Shown one piece after another: positions 35,548-44,954 of a DNA stretch of 64,000 bases. Under the pieces are notes generated by a model that saw nothing but the letters and a program-made list of their open reading frames with translations, was not told where the DNA came from and searched no databases. Location of the stretch: NCBI GenBank assembly GCA_964441775.1, contig CAYTVL010000003.1, positions 124,001 to 188,000 on the forward strand. Reading direction: 5' to 3'. Positions within the stretch are counted from its first letter, which is position 1. Every line of letters starts with the position of its first letter. This DNA comes from SYOC01 sp964441775 (GTDB lineage Bacteria > Desulfobacterota > Binatia > Bin18). Position numbers and translations under genes: made by a program.

Positions 35548-36249
35548 TCATCGCTTTCCCTTCGTACGGTTGTCCGCTCTTTTTGAGACGCTTCGGCATA
35601 TCGTCTTCACTGGACACGCCGGACAATGCGGAGTGCGTGCGACGCAAACCATCGCGCCCAGATCCATAATGGCCTGATTGAAGATATGGGCTTGGCCAAC
35701 TGGAGTGACTCGATGCGCGACACTCCACAAGAAACGATTCGTCTGGTGTTCCGGAGGCAAGGCAAAAAAACGTGTTAACACCCGCGCCGCATTCGTATCG
35801 AGAATCGCCGCGTCGTGATGGAAGGCGAAGCTGCGTACCGCGCCCGCCGTGTAATCGCCAACACCGGGTAAGGCGGTCAATTCATCATGTGTGGTCGGAA
35901 ATTGACCGGCATGCTTTTCGAGAATGGTCCGTGAGGCGCGCTGCAAATTGCGCGCACGGTTGTAATATCCCAATCCTTCCCAGGTTTCACACACTTCCTC
36001 TTCACCGGCGCGTGCGAGTTCCGCCACGGTCGGATACTGCTCCAGAAACCGCTCGTAATACAACATGGCGCGCGACACCTGGGTTTGCTGTAACATCACC
36101 TCGGATACCAGAATGGCGTAGGGGTCACGAGTCCGCCGCCACGGGAGATCGCGTCCGTGCTTTTGATACCACGCGATGAGGCGATGCTGAAACGCGCGAA
36201 TGGTAGCTGGATGCAGTGTGGAAGAAATGCGGCTCGCACGCGTTGTCAT
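35548..36249 (-). CDS. A/G-specific adenine glycosylase-like (MutY), short form
   Basis: The 233-residue protein has the MutY-type helix-hairpin-helix glycosylase core: LPWRRTRDPYAILVSEVMLQ, QTQVSRAMLYYERFLEQYPT, WEGLGYYNRARNLQRAS and the HhH LTALPGVGDYTAGAVRSFAF followed by a catalytic Asp in AAILDTNAARVL. Four Cys for an iron-sulfur cluster are in CVARTPHCPACPVKTIC. It stops soon after, so it lacks the C-terminal NUDIX-like domain that reads 8-oxoguanine in full-length MutY (about 350 residues). Substrate choice may therefore differ. No clear ribosome-binding site is seen. Confidence 0.88.
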   Translation of the reverse strand: MTTRASRISSTLHPATIRAFQHRLIAWYQKHGRDLPWRRTRDPYAILVSEVMLQQTQVSRAMLYYERFLEQYPTVAELARAGEEEVCETWEGLGYYNRARNLQRASRTILEKHAGQFPTTHDELTALPGVGDYTAGAVRSFAFHHDAAILDTNAARVLTRFFALPPEHQTNRFLWSVAHRVTPVGQAHIFNQAIMDLGAMVCVARTPHCPACPVKTICRSVSKRADNRTKGKR

Positions 36250-36363
36250 TGCGGGACTGTGTGTCAGAAACCGTGAGCCGAGGAAAGAGGGGGCCTTTGC
36301 CTTGACTCATTATCCCTAACTCATTAAGGTAGCGGCGGTTCACATAAAGGAGGGACTACCCAT

Positions 36364-36630
36364 ATGGCGGGACGAGAAAATCTGGAAAAAACTATCGCCA
36401 AAATCCTGCACCGCCATTGTGAGTTTGGCTGGGCCCACTACTACATCCCAAGCGAGAAGTTTCCAAGCCTTGTTGACGAACTCTTGAAAATTTTGCAACC
36501 AGCGGAAGAAGCCAGTGAGGACGAACTCGTGAAACTATTTTTGCAACTGCGACGGTATACCTCAGAACAGGAACGGGTCAGTCGTCTGCTCTCGGATTTT
36601 CACGTCTTACGCCGAGAAGAACCTCATTAA
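36364..36630 (+). CDS. Small hypothetical protein
   Basis: The 88-residue product is charged and mostly helical (LEKTIAKILHRHCEFGWAHY, SLVDELLKILQPAEEASEDE, VKLFLQLRRYTSEQERVSRL). It has no signal or membrane span. AAAGGAGGGA lies well placed before the ATG and codon use looks normal, so I believe it is translated. It is divergent from the mutY-like gene. Family not recognised. Confidence 0.7.
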   Translation: MAGRENLEKTIAKILHRHCEFGWAHYYIPSEKFPSLVDELLKILQPAEEASEDELVKLFLQLRRYTSEQERVSRLLSDFHVLRREEPH

Positions 36631-36715
36631 CACCAATCCTTGGGTGACATGCAAGATACGCCACGCCAACCAGGAGAAGGGTTATGCGTACAAGGTGAAC
36701 CTGCTTCTGTTTTTC

Positions 36716-37024
36716 TCATTCTCCTCTTCCTTCCCGTCTTAATTGATCTTCCGAAGTAAGCTGATTGGCGATGTCTTCCAAGCGTTTGAGCCGCTCGGAT
36801 AAGTTATCTTGAAGCTGCTGCGCTTCTTGCGCAAGCGCTGCTCGTGCGGCTAAGGCGTCTTCTAACTCTGCTTTGAGTTCACGTTCACGAACTAAGCTGC
36901 CGTCGCGTTCTTGGGCTAGTCGCGCGACTTCTTCGGCTCGCACTCGATTTGCCGCATAGTAGCCGCCGACACCGCCAATCACACAAGCAAGGACGACAGA
37001 TAACACCACTCCCGCGGGACGCAT
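36716..37024 (-). CDS. Small membrane-anchored coiled-coil protein
   Basis: The 102-residue product has an N-terminal membrane span (about 2-21, GVVLSVVLACVIGGVGGYYA) then a long Ala/Arg/Glu/Leu-rich coiled coil. I prefer the ATG at 37024, after AGGGTAGAG. A TTG at 37063 would start inside what looks like a TTGACA -35 box. Its layout resembles the small protein at 1035-1343, without clear sequence identity. Function unknown. Confidence 0.62.
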   Translation of the reverse strand: MRPAGVVLSVVLACVIGGVGGYYAANRVRAEEVARLAQERDGSLVRERELKAELEDALAARAALAQEAQQLQDNLSERLKRLEDIANQLTSEDQLRREGRGE

Positions 37025-37139
37025 ATACGTCTCTACCCTAAGGAGCCGCGGCGCCTCTGTCAATCAAACGAAAGGACCATAGGGGTTTGACAGGGCGCGG
37101 ACAAGCAGATAGTGCCTGTGCGGAAGCCTGAGGTACAGC

Positions 37140-39401
37140 ATGAATGAACCGCAGCGAACTCAGCAAACGGTTGCTGGCCTCCTGTTTCTATGCTTCCTGC
37201 TCTACTTCTGGGAGCTGGGACAGATTCCATTTTATAACTACGAAGAGTCAAAAGAAGCGTTGATCGTTTGGGAAATGGTCAACGACGGCGGGCTGATCCT
37301 TCCATTGCGCAATGGTATCGAGATTCCTCTCAAACCGCCCTTGTTCCATTGGTGCGGTGCGTTCATCGCCTGGATCAGCGGCAAAGCGAATGAGTTCGCG
37401 GTGCGCTCGCCCTCGGCCTTTTTCTCAACCGGCAGCGTGCTCTTGATCTTTTTCTTCGGCCAGCGGTTTTGGCAATGGCGCGTGGGCTTGCTCGCCGCCC
37501 TCGTTGCCGCCACTTCACCGGAATGGCTGCGATGGGCTACCTATGCCCGCAGTGATATGGTCCTCGTCTTTTTCCTCACCGCCGCCGGGCTCCTGTTCTT
37601 TCGCGTGTGGGAGGAACGCGCCCTCTACCGGCGCACGCTGTATCTCTTCTATCTTTGTGTTGGACTGGCAACGTTAGCCAAAGGGCCGCTCGGCATTGTC
37701 CTCCCTAGTTTAGTCGCAATAGTATTTTTAACAGTATCCCGAGATTTGCGTTTCCTTCGTCAGATGCATCTGATGGAGGGGGCACTCATTGTCGCCGTAG
37801 TGGCGGTCTCCTGGTATGTGCTCGCGCTCGAACATGCAGGCTGGGAATTTTTTCGCCGACAGATTCTCAACGAAAATGTGTATCGGTTCTTCGACAGCGA
37901 ACAAGGTGGTCCCAGCCGCGATCATGCGTGGTACTATTATCTGCCCGCTCTGTGCGCTGGCATGTTCCCGTGGAGCCTATTTTTTCCGGCGCTCGTGCAT
38001 TTCTTGTATCGCGCTCGGGAAGAATGGCGAAATCCCAAAGTGCGTTACCTGCTGGTGTGGGTAATAACTGGTCTGAGTTTCTTCACACTCGCTTCAGGGA
38101 AGCGCACCAACTATCTCTTGCCGCTGTATCCACCCATCGCCCTCCTCTTCGCCAGTTGGTGGGAAGAGCTGGTGGCAGGCAACCTGGCGTCGTCTGTGTT
38201 AGCGAAACGCCTTGCTCGTGTAAATGCTTTTGTCTTGTGCGCGGTCTTTGCGCTCCTGGTTCTTTTTCTGACCGCGCACAGTGCGGGCTTTGATCTGGAC
38301 CACATCGTTTCCCCGTTTCTGCATCCGCGTGACCGCGACAATATCCCATTAGTGGCCTATAGTTTACAGAGTCAATTCTTCGTCGTTCTCATTTGGCTGC
38401 TCATGTTGGCGTTCTCTATTGGCTGGTATCTGAAGGGACTTAGAACAGATCAATGGATGTCCGTGTTCGCTGCTCTCATGGTCGCCACGTCTTCCTCACT
38501 CTACTTCACGAACGCGTTGTTTCATCCTTTACTCGCGTGGGAACGGACCTATAAACCATTCATGCTAGGAGTGAGGTCAGCGGTAAAAAACGCGCCGCTT
38601 TATTTCTACAAAGACGCCTACGATTACGGCGCCATCTTCTATGCCAATCGCCACATCCCCATGTACACACAAGCATTCTCCCCTGATCTCATCACCCTGA
38701 AAACCGAAGAGGACTCTGCGTCGCCAACGTATTTGCTTATGTGGGAAGAAGACTGGCAGACACTCTCGGCGACAGATTCACGGTTTGAACACCTGGTCAC
38801 GAGTGAAGGGAGAGGGCCGGACAAAAAGCACCGCCTCGTGCTCGCCGCGTTTATGCCGGGGCGCGATCATAAACCCGAAAGAGATGGAGACAACAACCCA
38901 GCTCTGCCAGAGCCTGCCGTGAAACCTTTAGAGTCGCAGGTGCAAGCTGCTGAATCCCCTCCTGCTCTAGCACCGCCAGCTCCGGACGTCCAACAAGGAA
39001 TAGCAACAGAAGCGGCTCATGCAGAAGGACCGAATACGACCCCTCCGCCTCCAGCAGGCAAGGATTCTCCCGTTCAATCAACACAAGAAGAGGCAACAAT
39101 TGCTGTCCCGGGAACAGAGCCAACCTTAGCCCAGCCAGAAGAAGACGAGGATGAAAACGAAGTGGAAGCAGAAGCTGCGCTCCAGGGCGCCGCGAAACAC
39201 ACACGGTCAGTCAAAAGTAGAAAAAGGTCCGGACATCACGCGAAGAGAGGACACAGAAAAGCGGCGGCCCATCACAAGTCAAAGACACCGCATTCCACCG
39301 CACATGCTCGGCATCGCACTGCCCTCACGCCGCTCTTTAATGAACAGCAAGGGTTGACGAACCGTCTGACTGTGTACCTATGCGCACCTCGCCTCGGTTG
39401 A
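37140..39401 (+). CDS. ArnT/PMT-like glycosyltransferase with charged low-complexity C-terminus
   Basis: The 753-residue GT-C type enzyme would transfer a sugar from a polyprenyl-phosphate donor on the periplasmic side. About ten or more membrane spans fill residues 10-460. The first periplasmic loop has the family pattern YNYEESKEALIVWEMVNDGG, and TLAKGPLGIVLPSLVAIVFL and ASGKRTNYLLPLYPPIALL are shared with its neighbour. From about residue 575 a long tail is rich in Pro, Glu and Ala, then very acidic (EEDEDENEVEAEA), then Lys/His/Arg-rich. That tail is not part of the family. GAGG precedes the ATG. It overlaps the next gene by 22 bases. Confidence 0.9.
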   Translation: MNEPQRTQQTVAGLLFLCFLLYFWELGQIPFYNYEESKEALIVWEMVNDGGLILPLRNGIEIPLKPPLFHWCGAFIAWISGKANEFAVRSPSAFFSTGSVLLIFFFGQRFWQWRVGLLAALVAATSPEWLRWATYARSDMVLVFFLTAAGLLFFRVWEERALYRRTLYLFYLCVGLATLAKGPLGIVLPSLVAIVFLTVSRDLRFLRQMHLMEGALIVAVVAVSWYVLALEHAGWEFFRRQILNENVYRFFDSEQGGPSRDHAWYYYLPALCAGMFPWSLFFPALVHFLYRAREEWRNPKVRYLLVWVITGLSFFTLASGKRTNYLLPLYPPIALLFASWWEELVAGNLASSVLAKRLARVNAFVLCAVFALLVLFLTAHSAGFDLDHIVSPFLHPRDRDNIPLVAYSLQSQFFVVLIWLLMLAFSIGWYLKGLRTDQWMSVFAALMVATSSSLYFTNALFHPLLAWERTYKPFMLGVRSAVKNAPLYFYKDAYDYGAIFYANRHIPMYTQAFSPDLITLKTEEDSASPTYLLMWEEDWQTLSATDSRFEHLVTSEGRGPDKKHRLVLAAFMPGRDHKPERDGDNNPALPEPAVKPLESQVQAAESPPALAPPAPDVQQGIATEAAHAEGPNTTPPPPAGKDSPVQSTQEEATIAVPGTEPTLAQPEEDEDENEVEAEAALQGAAKHTRSVKSRKRSGHHAKRGHRKAAAHHKSKTPHSTAHARHRTALTPLFNEQQGLTNRLTVYLCAPRLG

Positions 39402-41131
39402 TTGGCTTTGCCATTTTTCTCTTCTGCGCCGTCCTCTACTTATGGGGTCTCGGGACATTACCTTTCTATACTAAAGGAGAACCGCGCGAGGCGACGGTCG
39501 TCTGGGAGATTTACACTTCGGGCGAATGGATTCTCCCGCTGCGGAATGGTCACATTATTCCCTCCAAACCTCCGCTCTTTCATTGGCTTGGGACCCTACT
39601 CTCGCTGGCTTGTGGCGGTATGAGCGAACTCACCATTCGTTTCCCTTCCGCTGCGTTGGCGATTATTGGTGTGCTGCTCACCTATATCACTGGGCTGTCG
39701 CTGTGGGGCGCAGAGGCTGGGCTCGTGGCCGCACTCGTGCTCGCCACGAGTTTCGAGTGGGTGCGCGCCGCCACCACGGCGCGGGTTGATATGACGCTCA
39801 CCGTCTGCATGGTCATGGCGTTTCTCTTTTTTCAGCTCTTGTACCGACAACGCACGGTCAGCCGCGGACAGTCCTTGGTCTTTTTTTTCTTGCTGGGCCT
39901 GGCCACGCTCGCCAAAGGTCCGGTTGGAGCCGTCCTCCCAGGACTCACGGTCATCGTGTTCCTCGCCCTACGACGTGATCTTAGTTTCCTGAAGCAGTTG
40001 TCCATTATCTCCGGCGGCCTCGTGGTCATCGTGATGGCCGGAGCCTGGTACGGTCTCGCCCTCTGGCAAGGCGGTCAGGAATTTTTCGCCACACAGATCA
40101 TGAAGGAAAATATTATGCGCTTCGTGTCCAGCAACGCCGCCGGCGCCGGCCACGAGCATCCCTTTTACTACTTTCTGCCAAACCTGCTGCTCGGCATGGC
40201 GCCGTGGAGTTTTTTTCTCCCCGCCGTCGCCGTCTTTTTATATCAACAACGTCATTCGTTACAGGAGCGAGACTTGCTCTATCCCATCGTTTGGGCCGCC
40301 ACCATTTTCTTCTTCTATTCCGCCGCCAGTGGCAAACGCACGGTGTACATTTTGCCTTTGTATCCAGCAGTGGCGCTGCTCACTGGCGCCTGGTGGCAAG
40401 AATTACGTCGTAGCGCCATTCAGCTTCCAGGCGCGCTATCGTGGCTGCTGCGTGGCGGCGGCTATCTCTGTTTTGTGACAGTCTTACTGGCAGTCGCCGT
40501 AGTGCTTGGACAACTCTTTGATCGCGACCTGTTGGCATTGATCCGCCCTTGGCTCCACCCAAAAGATCAAGGCAACCTCCCCTTCTTCGCCAACGTCGTC
40601 CATCAACACGCACTGGCGTTCTTGCTCTGGTTCGCGGTTGTGGCGCCGTCTTCCGTCATATTGCTCTTGAGCCTGCATCACCAACAGTGGGGACGACTTT
40701 TCACCGCTCTTGTGGCTTTCACTTTCAGCACCTTTTTGCTAGTAAATAATGTGTTCCAGCCAATCGTAGCCACGGCGCGCACGTTTCGGCCATTTATGGG
40801 GCGCGTGACTCAGCAGGTAGGCTCCGCGCCGCTGTTTTTTCACGATGCTTTTGATAATGGTGCGCTGTATTACGCTGGTCGCCACATTCCATTTTACGAC
40901 GCGGCGCATGCGCCTGCTGGGCAATCTTTTTTTCTTTTGGTGTGGGAGGATGAATGGCGGAAGATCGCCGCGCAAGAGTTCGATGGCGTACACCCGGTTG
41001 ACCTGAGCGAAGGCACAGGTCCCAAAGGCAATCACCACCTCTTGTTGATAGAAGCTGACGCAGGCGCTCAGATTCCCGCCGCTGCGGGACACCTTGACGA
41101 AGAAGACGCGACTGAGGATGACACGCAATGA
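39380..41131 (+). CDS. ArnT/PMT-like glycosyltransferase
   Basis: The 583-residue GT-C enzyme is a paralogue of its upstream neighbour and lacks the long tail. It has YTKGEPREATVVWEIYTSGE in the first periplasmic loop, LATLAKGPVGAVLPGLTV and AASGKRTVYILPLYPAVALL, with about ten to twelve membrane spans and a short acidic C-terminus. The ATG lies within the end of the preceding gene, and its own stop overlaps mgtE (ATGA). Likely acts on lipid A, another envelope lipid or protein; the acceptor is unknown. Confidence 0.92.
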   Translation: MRTSPRLIGFAIFLFCAVLYLWGLGTLPFYTKGEPREATVVWEIYTSGEWILPLRNGHIIPSKPPLFHWLGTLLSLACGGMSELTIRFPSAALAIIGVLLTYITGLSLWGAEAGLVAALVLATSFEWVRAATTARVDMTLTVCMVMAFLFFQLLYRQRTVSRGQSLVFFFLLGLATLAKGPVGAVLPGLTVIVFLALRRDLSFLKQLSIISGGLVVIVMAGAWYGLALWQGGQEFFATQIMKENIMRFVSSNAAGAGHEHPFYYFLPNLLLGMAPWSFFLPAVAVFLYQQRHSLQERDLLYPIVWAATIFFFYSAASGKRTVYILPLYPAVALLTGAWWQELRRSAIQLPGALSWLLRGGGYLCFVTVLLAVAVVLGQLFDRDLLALIRPWLHPKDQGNLPFFANVVHQHALAFLLWFAVVAPSSVILLLSLHHQQWGRLFTALVAFTFSTFLLVNNVFQPIVATARTFRPFMGRVTQQVGSAPLFFHDAFDNGALYYAGRHIPFYDAAHAPAGQSFFLLVWEDEWRKIAAQEFDGVHPVDLSEGTGPKGNHHLLLIEADAGAQIPAAAGHLDEEDATEDDTQ

Positions 41132-42528
41132 ACCCCGAAGTCTCCACCTCCATTACTCCTGATCGAGAAACCCAACTGGAGACGTTGGTGATGTTGGCCG
41201 AGTTAGGTCAGGATGAACAAGTGCGTGCGGGCATTGCCTCCCTACACCCAGCCGATGTCGCAGCGTTGCTGGACGCCATTGAAGAGGAAGAAGTTAAGCA
41301 AAAACTCTTTAACTTTCTCCCACCCGATGTCGCATCCGAAGTCTTGAGCTTTGTTTCTCCCCTCACCCAAGAGGAACTGACGCAGGAACTCCCAGACGCC
41401 GTGTTGGGCGATCTCGTCGAACGACTCGACTCCGATGACGCCGCCGACCTCTTGAGCGCCCTCCCACAAGAACAAGCTCGCGCCGTGCTCGATCAAGTGC
41501 CCGAGGAACTGTCGGCAGAGATGGCGCAACTACTCCAGTATCCAGCCGATACCGCTGGCGGCATCATGCAGACCGAGCGCGTCGAAGTGCTTGAAGGCAC
41601 CCAGGTCAATGAGGCCATTGAGATTATCCGTGCTCACGTTGCCGAAACACCGGATATTCACAATGTGTTCGTCGTGGATCAAAAACGCCGCTTGACTGGC
41701 GTCCTGCCGTTGCGCAAGTTGATCCTTGCCCGCCCTTATGAGCGCGTCGAAAATGTGATGGACCGTCAGGTCATCGCGGCGCCGGTTGATCTCGACCAGG
41801 AGCAAGTCGCCCATTTGTTTAAACGGTACGACCAAGTGTCGCTCCCCGTTGTGGATCATGATGGAGTCCTGCTCGGACGCATTACCATTGACGATGTGGT
41901 TGACGTGCTCGAACGAGAAGCGACGGAAGACATCTATAAGATCGCCGGCATGCGGCAAGATGGGATTGAAAAAATCAACCTTATGTTCGATCCGGTGCTC
42001 AAACGCGTGCGGCTGCGGTTTTCATGGATTCTGATTACCCTGTGCTTCGAACTGTTTGTCGCGCTGGTTATTTCCAAGTTGTTCGTCACCACGGTAGAAA
42101 AGCTCGCCATTCTCACGGCGTTCATTCCTGTTATTATCGCCATCGCCGGTAATGTCGGCTTACAATCTTCGACGCTGGTGGTCCGTTCTATCGCTCTCGG
42201 CACCATTTCTCTCTCTAAAACAGCGCGGATCATCTTTTCCGAAACTCGCACGGGCTTCGCGCTGGGCTTGATCTGCGGCGCCATTGCGAGCGGCTTAGGC
42301 TATCTCATGAACATGAGTAACCCCGAGGTCTCGCATTTAATCATCTCAGTTTTCATGGGCATGGTGTCCGCACTCACCGCAGCCGCCACGATTGGCACGA
42401 TCGAACCACTCATCCTTCACAAGTTCCACCAAGATCCCGCCGTTTCTTCCGGGCCGTTGATCACGGCAGTGAATGATCTCATGGGCACGACGATGTATCT
42501 CCTCGTCGCCACTTTGTTGGAGCGATAG
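41128..42528 (+). CDS. mgtE: Magnesium transporter MgtE
   Basis: The 466-residue channel has an N-terminal helical Mg-sensing domain (MgtE_N, about 15-135), two CBS domains (about 140-260, NVFVVDQKRRLTGVLPLRKL and LPVVDHDGVLLGRITIDDVV) and five C-terminal membrane spans. The pore segment includes ITAVNDLMGTTMYLLVATLL. Acidic residues in the cytosolic part would bind Mg and gate the pore. Start overlaps the preceding gene (ATGA). Length matches the family. Confidence 0.96.
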   Translation: MNPEVSTSITPDRETQLETLVMLAELGQDEQVRAGIASLHPADVAALLDAIEEEEVKQKLFNFLPPDVASEVLSFVSPLTQEELTQELPDAVLGDLVERLDSDDAADLLSALPQEQARAVLDQVPEELSAEMAQLLQYPADTAGGIMQTERVEVLEGTQVNEAIEIIRAHVAETPDIHNVFVVDQKRRLTGVLPLRKLILARPYERVENVMDRQVIAAPVDLDQEQVAHLFKRYDQVSLPVVDHDGVLLGRITIDDVVDVLEREATEDIYKIAGMRQDGIEKINLMFDPVLKRVRLRFSWILITLCFELFVALVISKLFVTTVEKLAILTAFIPVIIAIAGNVGLQSSTLVVRSIALGTISLSKTARIIFSETRTGFALGLICGAIASGLGYLMNMSNPEVSHLIISVFMGMVSALTAAATIGTIEPLILHKFHQDPAVSSGPLITAVNDLMGTTMYLLVATLLER

Positions 42529-42561
42529 GCTCTGGAAGATTGTTGACGATCACCTGAAGTA

Positions 42562-42589
42562 AGGAAGGTCCGCATCCAGCGTCCTTCCT
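42562..42589 (+). terminator. Hairpin after mgtE
   Basis: AGGAAGG (42562-42568) pairs with CCTTCCT (42583-42589) over a 14-base loop in the 122-base gap before the next gene. No U-tract follows. Confidence 0.3.
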
Positions 42590-42650
42590 CACTCCCGCCA
42601 TTGGCAGGAATCCCATCTGGTGGTATCTAGCCGAAGCGTAAGGAAAAAGT

Positions 42651-43682
42651 ATGGCAACAACATCAAGTCGTGGGAAAAATCCTCGTGGGACTCAGCCGCC
42701 ACTCACCCTCCTGCTCTGGCAAGACTCACTCCTGGAATGGGGCATTCCGGCCATTTTGATTGGCGCAATCGTTTGCGTCGCGCTGCTGGGCGCTTTTGAA
42801 GTGCTTGCGCAAACGACCGGTGTGTTGACGTTAGGCTGCTTGCTCCTGCTGCTTGTTGGGTTCTTTCTTTTCAAACCGCTCCTCACTGGCGCCGCAGAAG
42901 CCCAGCGCCAGCCCTTTGTCTGGGGACTCGCAGGCGTATGGATTATCCTGACCTGTGCGCAGCTCTACTTCGCCATCTTTGTCGGCCAGGAAGTCACCTC
43001 TGGAGTTATCGCGACCGACGGGACCGGCATCGACTTACCACTCGGCGCGAAAGGCACGGTGTATGATCTCGTGGTCGAGGGGAACTTCGCCACCGCCGCT
43101 GGCGAAGGCGGACGCGAAGGCGGCTACACGCTGCTCCTCGAAAACAATGGACAGAAAATGCAAGAGTACACCGGCAACTTCACCGAAACCCTAGCCCGTC
43201 AACGCCTCGGGCGTCGCGGCAGCACCACCACACGCCGCTTACATAACCATGGTCTGCACCTTCTCGTCAGCCAAGGTGAAGGGACGTATCACCTCACTGT
43301 TACTCGGGTGGATCCGCAACTGACTCCCACCCTGCAAATTTCTCTGTATCGGGACACGTATCCCGAAAAGACCTTTTGGCTCCTCAGTGTGCTCTTACTG
43401 ATCGGCGCGTATATCGTTGAGCTATGGAACATCGCCACCGAGCCGCCGCTGGTCATGGTGACGGCGGCGGCCATTGCTTTTGTTTTGACCTTCCGTAATC
43501 TCGGGGTGCCGCCGCACAGCTACCAAGACATTATTGGAGCCTTCATGGTTGCGGCGATTGGCGGTCCGATCGCAGGCTGGATATTCCACGTCGTTGCTGA
43601 CGCTATCGCCAGGAACATGGGCTTCTCCCGCACAAAACTGAATGCAAATGTTGACGGAAAGAGCGGGAAGAAAAAGCGATAA
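42651..43682 (+). CDS. Six-span membrane protein with a soluble middle domain, unknown function
   Basis: The 343-residue product has three spans near residues 30-50, 52-72 and 84-106, a hydrophilic central domain (about 110-235) and three more spans near 240-262, 266-284 and 292-315. The central part contains GTVYDLVVEGNFATAAGEGG and a Thr-Arg-rich SLRR-like stretch (RQRLGRRGSTTTRRLHNHG). The layout slightly recalls ResB-like cytochrome c maturation proteins, but I see no heme-binding motif, so I do not assign a function. AAGGAAAAAGT precedes the ATG. It is followed 43 bases later by the LLM gene. Confidence 0.8.
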   Translation: MATTSSRGKNPRGTQPPLTLLLWQDSLLEWGIPAILIGAIVCVALLGAFEVLAQTTGVLTLGCLLLLLVGFFLFKPLLTGAAEAQRQPFVWGLAGVWIILTCAQLYFAIFVGQEVTSGVIATDGTGIDLPLGAKGTVYDLVVEGNFATAAGEGGREGGYTLLLENNGQKMQEYTGNFTETLARQRLGRRGSTTTRRLHNHGLHLLVSQGEGTYHLTVTRVDPQLTPTLQISLYRDTYPEKTFWLLSVLLLIGAYIVELWNIATEPPLVMVTAAAIAFVLTFRNLGVPPHSYQDIIGAFMVAAIGGPIAGWIFHVVADAIARNMGFSRTKLNANVDGKSGKKKR

Positions 43683-43725
43683 CCAGGACGATCGATCCTT
43701 TTCTTCAACCAAAGCGGAGATCATC

Positions 43726-44604
43726 ATGGATTTGCGGAATATTGGACTGCTGGGATTTCTCGATGCGTTCAACGGAGCCGAAGTGGCGCAGTTCGCGCAG
43801 AAGATTGAGCGGCGCGGCTACAGCGTGCTGTGGGTTCCCGAAGTGATGGGCCGTGAGATTTTTTCGCTCTCGTCTTACGTGCTCAGTCGTACAGAGAACC
43901 TAGTGGTCGGTACTGGAGTAGCAATTGTCTACACATATGAACCGATCGCCGCCGCTAACGCTACGAAGACGCTTGCGGAACTGTTTGCTGATCGTTTTAT
44001 CCTCGGCTTAGGCGTGAGCAACAAAGGCTATAATGAGCGGCGCGGTATTGGATACGAAAAACCTGTCACCTTCATGAAAGACTATTTGGCCAAGATGAAA
44101 GCCGCGCCCTATTCAGCGCCGGCGCCGCCGTACGAAGCGCCGATCGTGCTGGCGGGCATGATGCCAAAGATGTTGAACCTCGCGGCAACGGCAACGAAAG
44201 GCACGTTGACTTATTTCACCACCACCGAACAAGTGCGCCGCGTGCGTGCGGCGATTGGTCCTGACCCCTGGCTGTGCGCAATCCAAGTCGTGTTGTTAGC
44301 AACAGATGCCGCCAAGGCCCGCGCCCTTGCCCGTCGGTACATGAAGACCTACCTGGCGATCGACCATTACATTCACCGACTCAGAGGCCTAGGGTTTGGC
44401 GACGAAGACTTTGCCAACGGCGGCAGCGATCGCCTCGTGGACGCCATTATTGCTTGGGGAGATGAAGCCAAGATTCGTGCCCGCCTCGCGGAGCAATTCC
44501 AAGCCGGGGCTTCACATGTGAGCATCGTCCCGCTCAACCCGCGCGGCGGGCCGCGCCCCGATGAGCGCACTCTTGAAGCATTGGCGCCGGGCTCAGAGCG
44601 TTGA
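43726..44604 (+). CDS. F420-dependent LLM-class oxidoreductase
   Basis: The 292-residue TIM-barrel enzyme resembles the short LLM-class F420-dependent oxidoreductases of the TIGR03620 type: MDLRNIGLLGFLDAFNGAEV, GYSVLWVPEVMGREIF, VVGTGVAIVYTYEPIAAANA and RFILGLGVSNKGYNERRG. Such enzymes use reduced F420 to reduce or oxidise diverse substrates. The start at 43726 follows CGGAG; a reading from 43642 overlaps the upstream gene. No F420 biosynthesis gene is in the window. Substrate unknown. Confidence 0.88.
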   Translation: MDLRNIGLLGFLDAFNGAEVAQFAQKIERRGYSVLWVPEVMGREIFSLSSYVLSRTENLVVGTGVAIVYTYEPIAAANATKTLAELFADRFILGLGVSNKGYNERRGIGYEKPVTFMKDYLAKMKAAPYSAPAPPYEAPIVLAGMMPKMLNLAATATKGTLTYFTTTEQVRRVRAAIGPDPWLCAIQVVLLATDAAKARALARRYMKTYLAIDHYIHRLRGLGFGDEDFANGGSDRLVDAIIAWGDEAKIRARLAEQFQAGASHVSIVPLNPRGGPRPDERTLEALAPGSER

Positions 44605-44954
44605 AACAGAAGTCTGTCTTCATCGTCACACTTACAATTCTCCCTGAACCGTTGCTCTCATACGCGCTTCTCTGACTCGTCTATTTTTCTTTGTAGACAA
44701 GATAGTGTCGGATTCCTTTACACTTTGCTCGAGCGGTGCAACCTCCTGACAAACCTTTGGTTTTGTAACGCTTCCCCCGTGCTTTTCCTTGGGAGAGGGG
44801 TGGGTCCGTCAGATTTCTTTACAGCCTTCTCTTTCACAATGGATAGAATAAAGAAGAAGAAGCAAACAGGTTCGTGGACTAAAAAAGCACAAGTCTCTGG
44901 AATTCTTCGTTTTTAATCATTTTGCTAGCGCAAGAGCTTTCCTGCGCGCTACTC

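Noticed and set aside
44725..44916. A 63-codon frame in the large gap before the PEP-CTERM gene
   Set aside because: No ribosome-binding site, and the translated sequence does not look protein-like.
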